A DNA stretch of 20,837 nucleotides from IMG/VR virus record IMGVR_UViG_3300030090_003056, positions 1 to 20,837 of that record. One strand, 5' to 3'. This DNA is from a virus. The first letter of the stretch is position 1, and each line of letters begins with the position of its first letter. Under the pieces are notes generated by a model. The model searched no databases, was not told the DNA's origin, and saw nothing but the letters and a program-made list of their open reading frames with translations. A program made the position numbers and the translations under genes. This document shows positions 5,368 through 12,312 of the stretch, in pieces.

Positions 5368-5368
5368 A

Positions 5369-6061
5369 TTATCTCCAATTATCTATGACCCATTTCTCCT
5401 CTGATTCGTGAGGTTTAGGGTATCCATGAAAGACTGCTATCTTTCCATTAGGATTTTGTTCAAATGTCCATAAATTTTTACCAAATCTAGGGTTTTCTCT
5501 ATCGTGCCACTTATAAGAAAAAGACCACTCATCAGGAAAAGGTTTAACATTTTCGTGACTATATTTCTTATTTTGTCTTAACAACTCTGTAATAGCATTC
5601 TGGTCACCTTGAAGTGTATACCAATACTGTCTTTTCTTTACAAATTCATCCCATATTATAGGACGCATTGTTTCACTGTGCCACTTCATAATACTTGAGT
5701 TATACCAAATCTTTCTACCATTAAAGTCTGTTGTTATGCTAAAGTCTTTTTCACTGCTAAATTTAGCAAAACAATCTATATTTCTTAATATAACAACGTC
5801 TAAATCTAGATACAAATTTACACCTGATAAACCATTATCTGGGTGAAATAATTGCATTTTGTTCCACCAACCTTGCATATCTGCAAACGGAAACTGTTTT
5901 ACTATTATATCACCTTCTAATACTTTGTCTAGTCTTAAATGGTCTGTAAAACAATAAAATTTATATGGTACACTTAAATGTCTTTGAACCATATTATATA
6001 AATTCTGTACATATTTTTTGTCATACTTATCGCCGTATAACACACAACAAAAATTAATCAT
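5369..6061 (-). CDS. Glycosyltransferase, GT-A fold
   Basis: A 230-aa cytoplasmic glycosyltransferase. The N-terminus INFCCVLYGDKYDKKYVQNL is the nucleotide-sugar binding start seen in a group of phage and bacterial enzymes. The DXD metal motif is in LYLDLDVVIL (residues 86-88), GDQNAITELL follows at about 153-162, and the C-terminal IAVFHGYPKPHE contains the His found near the metal site of such enzymes. The donor and acceptor cannot be told. It starts by ATGA overlap with the small gene upstream and has no strong ribosome site of its own, so translation is probably coupled. It is the last enzyme of the glycan cluster. Its product may modify host lipopolysaccharide or phage surface (inference). 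Confidence 0.85.
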   Translation of the reverse strand: MINFCCVLYGDKYDKKYVQNLYNMVQRHLSVPYKFYCFTDHLRLDKVLEGDIIVKQFPFADMQGWWNKMQLFHPDNGLSGVNLYLDLDVVILRNIDCFAKFSSEKDFSITTDFNGRKIWYNSSIMKWHSETMRPIIWDEFVKKRQYWYTLQGDQNAITELLRQNKKYSHENVKPFPDEWSFSYKWHDRENPRFGKNLWTFEQNPNGKIAVFHGYPKPHESEEKWVIDNWR

Positions 6062-6276
6062 CTTAAATCACTTTTCACTCTTTGTAATTGTTCAATTATT
6101 TGATTTAATTTAAATTTACTAGTGTCCATCTGTTCTCTGCTTTCAAAATAAACAGAATCACCTAACATATATGCTTTACCTTGATACTTTTGTATAAATG
6201 ATTGTAAATCACTTATCATATTTTTAGCAACACTTAATTGATAATCTATGGGATTATATTTTTCTTTAGCACTCAT
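6058..6276 (-). CDS. Unknown 72-aa helical protein within the glycan cluster
   Basis: Starts MSAKEKYNPIDYQLSVAKNM behind a strong AAGGAG. It is largely helical, with an amphipathic C-terminal helix (FKLNQIIEQLQRVKSDLR). It is joined to both neighbouring glycosyltransferase genes by 4-nt ATGA overlaps, so it is made together with them. No family recognised. A partner or regulator of the adjacent enzymes is possible, but equally it may be an unrelated small phage gene. Confidence 0.6.
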   Translation of the reverse strand: MSAKEKYNPIDYQLSVAKNMISDLQSFIQKYQGKAYMLGDSVYFESREQMDTSKFKLNQIIEQLQRVKSDLR

Positions 6277-7091
6277 TCAGTCACTCCTTGATTTTTTAAT
6301 AATTTATATGCCGTACCGTCTTCGATTTCATTCATTGTAAACTGTTGTTCTGTGATAAACTTCAACCACTCATTTACAGTTTTTTTACCTGGTCTAAAAG
6401 GTTTTTCAATATACTTAGCATCTCTTGATGCAACTGCCCACGCAACGTTTCTACCGTCTGTTATCACAGGTACTCTATTTAATATTGCGTCTACAGATGC
6501 TATGCTCATATTTGTTACTAAACAATGACAATCTTTCAATTGTTCTCTTATATTAGTTCCCCACCATTCATTACCTGGTCTAGGTTTATTTCTCACTATT
6601 ATTTCTCTGTCAGTATGTTTTGCTAACTCCATCTTAACTTCAGTCACCCAATCTTCTTGCGTCATATTATTTAACTGTCTAGTAACTGTTGGTGATGATG
6701 GACAAACTAAAACGTGTTTTGTATCACCAGTATACCATCCTTTGAACTCTGCGTCAAGTCCCTCTGCTTGTAATCTTTTTAATCTAGCACCATCACCTAC
6801 TTTACCTCTGATTGTGTGTAGACCACCCTTGACTATTCTAAAATAGGTGGTGTCAGGTTTAGTTATTTCAGGAACAGGATATCTAGTTATCTCATCAGTA
6901 ATATATCCTATGTCAACATAATACCATTCTTCTTTTTTCTCTTCACATTCTGCAATCTCTCTAATATTTTTACCTGCTAATCCCCAAAAGAAATGTATCT
7001 TTCTATCGTTATCTGTCCAACCCTTTTCTATCAATGGAAATATCTTATGAGATAGACATTTATCCCAAGATAACTTATGTGTTATAATCAT
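6273..7091 (-). CDS. GT-B-like glycan synthesis protein, paralog 1
   Basis: The start is set at 7091 (272 aa) because AGAGG lies 6 nt upstream, whereas the longer ORF start at 7109 has none. The N-terminal half contains WYYVDIGYI followed by TYFRIVKGGLH. The C-terminal half has a Rossmann-like strand HVLVCPSSPT, then DREIIVRNKPRP and the signature LVTNMSIASVDAILNRVPVI at about 191-210. That last block resembles the GT-B/capsule-synthesis pattern in which a Ser/Thr-rich loop and an acidic residue bind the sugar nucleotide. Two more genes in this window (13531-14451 and 14441-15421) share these blocks. The precise transferase activity is unknown. It overlaps the FkbM gene by 17 nt. Confidence 0.7.
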   Translation of the reverse strand: MIITHKLSWDKCLSHKIFPLIEKGWTDNDRKIHFFWGLAGKNIREIAECEEKKEEWYYVDIGYITDEITRYPVPEITKPDTTYFRIVKGGLHTIRGKVGDGARLKRLQAEGLDAEFKGWYTGDTKHVLVCPSSPTVTRQLNNMTQEDWVTEVKMELAKHTDREIIVRNKPRPGNEWWGTNIREQLKDCHCLVTNMSIASVDAILNRVPVITDGRNVAWAVASRDAKYIEKPFRPGKKTVNEWLKFITEQQFTMNEIEDGTAYKLLKNQGVTE

Positions 7092-7716
7092 ATAATACCT
7101 CTGCACCAATTCTAAAAACTTCTTTATAATTTACTTTACTTAATAACTTTGTATAATCATCTGCTGAATGTCGCATTCTTTTTGATTTCATTTCTAGATG
7201 AACAAAAGGTCTGCATCTTTGTATTGTTTCTTTTGCACCTTGTACAATATTATATTCATAACCCTCTGCATCTACTTTAATATAATCAACTTGTTTTAAG
7301 TTAAAACTATCTAAAGTTCTAATCTCTGTATTACCTTTTCTAGTAGGGTGAACGTTTGTGTTACCTGAATTATCATTCTCTATATTCAAATGTCCTGTTG
7401 TATTTTTGTGACCTAATGCAAAAGGATAAACTGAATAATTATCAAACCCACCCATATTTAAAACATAACATTCTCTGACTGCCTGATTAGGTTCAAATGC
7501 CCATATATATTTTGTATTTGCTCTGTGCATCATAGGTCGTGACCACAACCCCACATGACCACCTACGTCAACAATATATTCTATTTCTCTTTTACCTTCC
7601 ATAAACTGAAAGATTGCATCTCTTTGTTTTGCTTGATACTCACCGTTAAGTATCCACCTCTCAAAGTGTGTATCACTCGAAGGGAAAAGATAATTGCCTA
7701 TTTTCTTGTTCATCAT
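7075..7716 (-). CDS. FkbM-family SAM methyltransferase
   Basis: A class I methyltransferase of 213 aa. Motif I is VDVGGHVGLW (about residues 49-58), binding S-adenosylmethionine. FEPN (74-77) carries the acidic residue expected to bind the ribose. DYIKVDAEGYEYNIVQGA (144-161) is the diagnostic FkbM block. Family members O-methylate sugars or polyketides, and in glycan clusters they usually cap or decorate sugars. The longest ORF begins at 7728, but a GAGAG-type ribosome site fits the ATG at 7716 or 7713 better. It overlaps the 90-aa ORF by 44 nt and the GT-B-like gene by 17 nt. The sugar target is not known. Confidence 0.85.
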   Translation of the reverse strand: MMNKKIGNYLFPSSDTHFERWILNGEYQAKQRDAIFQFMEGKREIEYIVDVGGHVGLWSRPMMHRANTKYIWAFEPNQAVRECYVLNMGGFDNYSVYPFALGHKNTTGHLNIENDNSGNTNVHPTRKGNTEIRTLDSFNLKQVDYIKVDAEGYEYNIVQGAKETIQRCRPFVHLEMKSKRMRHSADDYTKLLSKVNYKEVFRIGAEVLYDYNT

Positions 7717-7945
7717 TTTCACTCTCATTCAAAAGTTGTCCACTTTTATTTTCATTAACTCTCTCATCTATCCAAGGTGCATCAGGAGAGTAAGTGGGTA
7801 TCATTTTACCTGTACCAAAATCTTCAGGTTTTTGCTCTTTGTAAATTTTAACTGACTCTCCTGTGTAATCACCAAAATCTCTTTCTCTTATTTCACCTGT
7901 ATCAGGATTTCTTTCATATATTTTTATATTTTTTTTTGTATTCAT
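7673..7945 (-). CDS. Unknown 90-aa protein ending QLSFPFE
   Basis: A highly charged, probably largely disordered protein: MNTKKNIKIYERNPDTGEIR, then DYTGESVKIYKEQKPEDFGT, a Pro-rich centre and an Asn/Glu-rich tail ending in RQLSFPFE. No domain recognised. It overlaps both neighbours (32 and 44 nt). The final hydrophobic tail after a disordered region resembles a short docking peptide, for instance the sliding-clamp binding tails of T4 late factors, but this is a weak visual resemblance. Long overlaps on both sides lower confidence slightly, though the protein-like N-terminus supports it. Confidence 0.6.
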   Translation of the reverse strand: MNTKKNIKIYERNPDTGEIRERDFGDYTGESVKIYKEQKPEDFGTGKMIPTYSPDAPWIDERVNENKSGQLLNESENDEQENRQLSFPFE

Positions 7946-8732
7946 AGTTACTCCTTTCTTTTATGTATGATGTGAAAAAATATGCTTTTCTTTTACCTTT
8001 AAAATCATAGAAGAAAGTATTATCGTCAAATCCTCTTCTATGGTGTGGGTATATATCAAAACTGCCACACTCATCACCACCATATTCAATTAGTTTTATT
8101 TTACAACCTCTAACTATGTATGAACCTAATTTGTAACTATACTTTTTAGGTGGGTCACGAACTGGTAGTAAATTCAATTCTTCTCTTAAAATATTGTCAT
8201 ATGTTCTTTGGTCGCCATACCAATCCCAATGTGGGTCTTTATTTTTTTGTATAAATCTCTCATAACGATATTCAAAAAATCTTTTGACATTATCTGTTAC
8301 TTTTTTTACAACTATCATAGCATTGTTAACACGTTTACCTTTTCTTATAGGTATCTTAATATCAAAGTCTTGATTTAAAAACATCTTATCTAAATTTCTA
8401 TTGATGAGATGGTCAGTACCACACATAATTATATTCTCATTATATCCATTGTCATCACAAATAAATCTAGTTTCATTGTAAACTTTAGATTGTATAATAG
8501 TTTTTTCGTCAGTGTCTTGTCTATAATAATGACCTTCATAACCTAATGGTTTTGTGTGTCTGTCTGTAGACAGTATTAATTTACCATCAGGATTGTATCT
8601 GTAAAATGATTCATTTAAACAATTTAAAAATTTATGATAATCATATCTCTTGTTTTTAACAAAATCAATTATCTCTGGTGCCTCTTTTATTTTAAATGAT
8701 GCGTTTTTATAAAACGGAACTAGATAAACCAT
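7914..8732 (-). CDS. Putative divergent glycosyltransferase
   Basis: The ORF can begin at 8765, but GGAG lies 8 nt upstream of the ATG at 8732, giving 272 aa starting MVYLVPFYKN. Features fit a GT-A fold loosely. A strand-rich start (KLILSTDRHT) is followed by NIIMCGTDHLINRNLDKMFL, the place where GT-A enzymes have a DXD and a 'D-L-d-x-F' follow-up, here with a single Asp. WYGDQRTYDNIL is the usual GDQ helix, and FFYDFKGKRKAYF resembles the C-terminal H-F-K-G-x-R-K motif. The DXD is not intact, so activity or metal dependence is uncertain. Context between the DegT aminotransferase (26-nt overlap) and FkbM supports a sugar role. Confidence 0.6.
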   Translation of the reverse strand: MVYLVPFYKNASFKIKEAPEIIDFVKNKRYDYHKFLNCLNESFYRYNPDGKLILSTDRHTKPLGYEGHYYRQDTDEKTIIQSKVYNETRFICDDNGYNENIIMCGTDHLINRNLDKMFLNQDFDIKIPIRKGKRVNNAMIVVKKVTDNVKRFFEYRYERFIQKNKDPHWDWYGDQRTYDNILREELNLLPVRDPPKKYSYKLGSYIVRGCKIKLIEYGGDECGSFDIYPHHRRGFDDNTFFYDFKGKRKAYFFTSYIKERSNYEYKKKYKNI

Positions 8733-9807
8733 TACCATTACTCCAATGTTTTTGCAAAATATCAATCACTTCTTCTTTATTTAGACCTGGATATATAGGC
8801 ACACTAACTTGTAATTTAGAAATTTTATCTGTTACAGGTAAATCAAAATCTGTAAATTTTTCGTTCTTACTGCTATCATACATATTACCTCTAAAATGAA
8901 ATGCAGGATTTTGGTGTACAGGTTTATCATAGTGTTTTTTTAATTGCATCTCATCATTACATCTTCTAATTAAATTTTCTCTATCTCTGTGCAGTATTGG
9001 ATATATATGATAACTATGTTCAACACCTTTATCAACGTGGCAATAATTTAAATGCTCATCATAATATTTCGCAATCTCTTTTTTTACTTTCAACACTTCA
9101 GGATAATATTTTAATTTTAGACTTAAAAATCTAGCATTAATGTTTGCCATTCTAAAATTAAAACCCACATCATTCTCTTTCCAACTTCTTTGCTCTTTTA
9201 GTTCTTTTGCTAAACCCTCATCATTAGTTATGATACAACCAGCATCACCAAAAGCACCAATACCTTTTCCTGGATAAAAACTAAACGTACCTGCTTTACC
9301 AAAAGTACCAACGTGTTGACCATTAATTCTTGTGCCGTGTGCTTGTGAACAGTCCTCTATGATATTTGTGTTAATTGATTTTTTACTAATTATACTTGGC
9401 ATATCACAAGCATTACCATACATATGAACTGGTAATATTACTTTTGTGTTATAGTCACTCACATCTAGTAAATCAGGATTCATACAATACGTCTTTTCAT
9501 TTATGTCTACAAATTCGTGTGTAGCACCTAATTGTTTTATGCTTGTAACTGTAGCAGTAAATGTATGTGATACTGTTTTGACTTTATCACCTGGTCGAAC
9601 ATCACAGGTAAATAGAGCAAGTATTAATGCTGAGGTGCCACTGTTTACACCCACACAATATTTTGCACCTGTAAATTCTGCAAACTCTTCTTCAAATTTA
9701 TCTGTGCCAAATACAAAGTTACTTGTATCTAATAACTCTTTTACTTCACTCATAAACTCTTCTTTGAGAGGTTTATGAATTTCATTCATATCATAATATG
9801 GTATCAT
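8707..9807 (-). CDS. DegT/DnrJ/EryC1 (ArnB-type) PLP sugar aminotransferase
   Basis: A 366-aa PLP-dependent enzyme that transfers an amino group from glutamate to a keto-sugar nucleotide. Normal family length. It has NSGTSALILAL (about 55-65, phosphate binding), HTFTATVTS with the family's strand-helix pattern, IIEDCSQAHG (149-158, Asp binding the pyridine nitrogen) and SFYPGKGIGAFGDAG with the Schiff-base lysine at 181. The C-terminal small domain is present and intact. It begins by ATGA overlap with the Gfo/Idh/MocA gene, and an acyltransferase lies two genes upstream. In WbpB/WbpE/WbpD-type pathways these three make a 3-acetamido sugar. The alternative is a dTDP-3-amino sugar. Confidence 0.93.
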   Translation of the reverse strand: MIPYYDMNEIHKPLKEEFMSEVKELLDTSNFVFGTDKFEEEFAEFTGAKYCVGVNSGTSALILALFTCDVRPGDKVKTVSHTFTATVTSIKQLGATHEFVDINEKTYCMNPDLLDVSDYNTKVILPVHMYGNACDMPSIISKKSINTNIIEDCSQAHGTRINGQHVGTFGKAGTFSFYPGKGIGAFGDAGCIITNDEGLAKELKEQRSWKENDVGFNFRMANINARFLSLKLKYYPEVLKVKKEIAKYYDEHLNYCHVDKGVEHSYHIYPILHRDRENLIRRCNDEMQLKKHYDKPVHQNPAFHFRGNMYDSSKNEKFTDFDLPVTDKISKLQVSVPIYPGLNKEEVIDILQKHWSNGNGLSSSVL

Positions 9808-10748
9808 TCAATGTCTATCCATTTCATCAAATCTTTAGCAAAGTTTAAATCAGACATCATAGGTTTACATTCGTTATTAATACCTTCAAGAAAGTTTCTC
9901 TTTGCGTTTAATAATGCCTCTGTAGTATCTAATTTTGGACTAATCATATCACCTAATTGATTGATATTATAGTCTTCACCTATATCACCTGTATCATAAA
10001 CTTTAATTTTGTTTACATCAATATCATCATATATAACAGATTTTTTTGTGCCTGTCAAGATTATCTCTCTTTTTTTAACTGGACTTACCCAATTACAATT
10101 TATCGTAGCAGTAAATCTTTTCTTTTCTATACCACCTATCTCAAATTCAAAACATAATATTGCTTGATTATGCATTTCATTAATATGACTATGTTTTGTT
10201 ATACTCTTTCTTGTTAAACTAGCAAGAGGATATAAATGTTTTATTATTGCTAAATCGTGTATTGCTAAGTCTTTTACTACATCAACATCTTTTTGAAACT
10301 TACCTAAACTAATTCTATGACTATCATAATATAAAGGGTCACCAATATCAACTCTCGACATCTCACGCACCGCAGGGTGAAATAAAAAAGTATGGTCAAC
10401 AAAAACTCTTAGTTTACTATTTTGTTCGAACAAATATCTTTCTAATTCTAAAGTTTCTTCATATGATTGACATATAGGTTTTTCTATCCAGACGTGTCTA
10501 TTATAGTATATTGATAACTTTGCTAAATCTAAATGACTTTCTGGTGGTGTTGCTATTAATACTGCTTTTATGTCTTTATTATACTCTAAAACATTTGCTA
10601 AATTATTTTCATAATTTACACTACCTCCATAATCATATTTTGCTTTACTCAAATTAGCATCATTTTTATCAACGATAAACTTTAATTCATCTCTAAAAAC
10701 TCTTGCTAGATTTTTACCCCAATAACCATACCCCACCAATGCTATCAT
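9804..10748 (-). CDS. Gfo/Idh/MocA-family sugar nucleotide dehydrogenase
   Basis: A 314-aa NAD(P)-dependent oxidoreductase. The N-terminal Rossmann fold starts IALVGYGYWGKNLARVF (GYGYWG at 6-11), AVLIATPPESH (62-72) lies at the cofactor edge and WIEKPI (88-92) has the conserved Lys of the family. The region VVKDLAIHDLAIIKHL supplies the Asp/His pair usual in the active site. The C-terminal half is the beta-sheet substrate domain. Such enzymes oxidise C3 of UDP-GlcNAc uronate (WbpB/WlbA) before transamination by a DegT enzyme. Here the DegT gene follows directly with ATGA overlap, so this reaction order is the simplest reading. AAGGA lies 7 nt upstream of the ATG. It starts one base after the HMA gene. 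Confidence 0.88.
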   Translation of the reverse strand: MIALVGYGYWGKNLARVFRDELKFIVDKNDANLSKAKYDYGGSVNYENNLANVLEYNKDIKAVLIATPPESHLDLAKLSIYYNRHVWIEKPICQSYEETLELERYLFEQNSKLRVFVDHTFLFHPAVREMSRVDIGDPLYYDSHRISLGKFQKDVDVVKDLAIHDLAIIKHLYPLASLTRKSITKHSHINEMHNQAILCFEFEIGGIEKKRFTATINCNWVSPVKKREIILTGTKKSVIYDDIDVNKIKVYDTGDIGEDYNINQLGDMISPKLDTTEALLNAKRNFLEGINNECKPMMSDLNFAKDLMKWIDIE

Positions 10749-10749
10749 T

Positions 10750-11052
10750 TTATTTCCTTGTTATATTAATTACATTATATCCAGCATCTTCAAATAATTT
10801 TCTTATTCTAATGTCTGAGATACCATCTTCATCTTTTTCAAATACATCTGCCATTTTTATATGAACATTACCTCTATCTAAATTTACATATACAACTGCT
10901 ACGCCAGGTTGTTTCATAAAAACTTTTTCTATTGATTGGGCACAAAAATCACATACTAAACCCTCAACCTCTATATCAATAATTTTTGACTGTAAAGCAT
11001 TTACAATTAGCATTGCACATATAAACATTACTAAGTAATCTAATATTTTCAT
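10750..11052 (-). CDS. Membrane-anchored heavy-metal-associated (HMA) domain protein
   Basis: A 100-aa protein with an N-terminal hydrophobic segment (DYLVMFICAMLIVNAL, about 5-20) acting as signal or anchor, followed by an HMA fold: IIDIEVEGLVCDFCAQSIEK, then a helix, PGVAVVYVNLDRGNVHIKM, and a final helix-strand (IRKLFEDAGYNVINI). The metal site is CDFC at residues 34-37. This is the beta-alpha-beta-beta-alpha-beta pattern of MerP, CopZ and the N-domains of P-type ATPases. It binds soft metals such as Cu(I) or Hg(II) in known members, here probably in the periplasm. It has the strongest ribosome site in the window (AAGGAGG). It sits within sugar genes and starts by ATGA overlap with the acyltransferase, so it is co-expressed with enzymes of apparently unrelated function. 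Confidence 0.85.
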   Translation of the reverse strand: MKILDYLVMFICAMLIVNALQSKIIDIEVEGLVCDFCAQSIEKVFMKQPGVAVVYVNLDRGNVHIKMADVFEKDEDGISDIRIRKLFEDAGYNVINITRK

Positions 11053-11501
11053 TTTATCCTCCTTGCTGGATTACCTGCATATATTCCTGGTTCATTTATA
11101 TCTTTTGTAACAACAGAACCAGCACCTATTGTTACATCATCACATATCTTAACAGGTAGTAATGTAACGTTTGAACCAATTCTACATCTTTGACCTATAT
11201 ATGTGGGTAAATAATCTTTACTTAATTTACCATCAGCAAATTTATCGTTTGTAAACATCACACCGTGTGCTATAAAAGTGTCGTCACCTATATAAGTTTT
11301 CTCACATATAAAACTATGTGATTGTATTCTCACATTACAACCTATGATAACATCTTTTTGTATCTCACAAAATGGACCAATAAAAACATTATCACCTATT
11401 ATCGCACCGTACATATTTATGGGTTCTATATAGATTAAATTTTCACCAACAATATTATCTACGACTTTACTTATTTTTGAATTCATTTGTTTCATTACCA
11501 T
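11049..11501 (-). CDS. Left-handed beta-helix (hexapeptide) sugar N-acetyltransferase, WbpD-like
   Basis: A 150-aa acyltransferase of the hexapeptide-repeat class. Repeats run through most of the sequence (IGDNVFIGPFCEI, VIIGCNVRIQSHSFI, YIGDDTFIAHGVMF, YIGQRCRIGSNVTL, VTIGAGSVV), and it ends with YAGNPARRIK, typical of sugar acyltransferases. The catalytic His is probably in AHGVMFTND. WbpD/WlbB-like enzymes of this size acetylate the 3-amino group made by a DegT aminotransferase, and that enzyme and a matching dehydrogenase are close downstream. Met codons at 11501, 11495 and 11486 are all possible starts and none has a strong ribosome site. The largest ORF overlaps the upstream methyltransferase by 35 nt. 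Confidence 0.88.
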   Translation of the reverse strand: MVMKQMNSKISKVVDNIVGENLIYIEPINMYGAIIGDNVFIGPFCEIQKDVIIGCNVRIQSHSFICEKTYIGDDTFIAHGVMFTNDKFADGKLSKDYLPTYIGQRCRIGSNVTLLPVKICDDVTIGAGSVVTKDINEPGIYAGNPARRIK

Positions 11502-12312
11502 CTAACACTGTTGTCTTTTTTGTTTTTTCGTATTTTCTTTGTAACATTTCAAATAATGTTTTATCTTTTCTATCTCCTGCATACTTCATTTGTAAAGGGT
11601 ATTGAAATCTCATATACTCTTGTTTTTGTGCAACACATATTATAATCACTTCTTCAGGTTTACTAGGATATGATTTTCTATTAAGTGGGTCAGGTATAAA
11701 GAAATCTAAGTTATCTTCAACTTCTCTTCTAGTTCCTTTAACACCTATCAAGTCTGTAACCTGCCAACCATTTTGATGAAAAATATCTGTGTACGCAGTA
11801 GGACAGAAGTTCCAGAAACCGTGATTAATCTTTGATGCAGGTGCCGCCATAAATATAGTGCCACCTAACTTTGTCATCTCCATAATATTTTTGAATGCTT
11901 GACCTACGTTGAAACAATGTTCTAAAGTACCTACGTCAAATATTAAATCATATTTCTCTTTATACTCATAAGGTAGTGGTTCATTTAAATCCATTATTTT
12001 CTCAACACCTAAATGTGAGTATATATCAAACACATCTATATCCATATTAAACTGATTAAAGAAACTTTCTGTTGTGTATAGATGTTTAGTGCCATCTGCC
12101 TCTAATTTTGCTCTTAACTTTTTGTGTAAACTTGTGTCAACAAATCTTTCTCTGACATCTAATTTCTCAAGATTAATACCTACATTTTTTAAATCAGTTT
12201 CTGATACCATCAAGTCAGGATAACCTAAAGTTGCTACTTTAATTCTTTCTTCTTTTTTTATTCTTCTAAAAGTTCTCACTGCTGATTTTAAAAAATACTT
12301 ATCTATTGCCAT
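11467..12312 (-). CDS. SAM-dependent methyltransferase (class I, type-11-like)
   Basis: A 281-aa protein. A helical N-terminal part is followed by a Rossmann-like core: KIMDLNEPLP (about 105-114, acidic end of strand 2), YDLIFDVGTLEHCFNVGQAF (121-140, the 'D-x-V-x-x-x-x-x-x-E-H' motif of methyltransferases acting on small molecules) and LGGTIFMAAP (149-158). A glycine-rich motif I is not obvious, since the N-terminal region (IKVATLGYPDLM) is divergent. The C-terminal extension is rich in charged residues. AGGTGA lies 6 nt upstream of the ATG. The start overlaps the stop of the metallo-beta-lactamase-fold gene (TAATG), so the two are probably translated together. Sugar methylation is the likely role given neighbours. 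Confidence 0.75.
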   Translation of the reverse strand: MAIDKYFLKSAVRTFRRIKKEERIKVATLGYPDLMVSETDLKNVGINLEKLDVRERFVDTSLHKKLRAKLEADGTKHLYTTESFFNQFNMDIDVFDIYSHLGVEKIMDLNEPLPYEYKEKYDLIFDVGTLEHCFNVGQAFKNIMEMTKLGGTIFMAAPASKINHGFWNFCPTAYTDIFHQNGWQVTDLIGVKGTRREVEDNLDFFIPDPLNRKSYPSKPEEVIIICVAQKQEYMRFQYPLQMKYAGDRKDKTLFEMLQRKYEKTKKTTVLDGNETNEFKNK

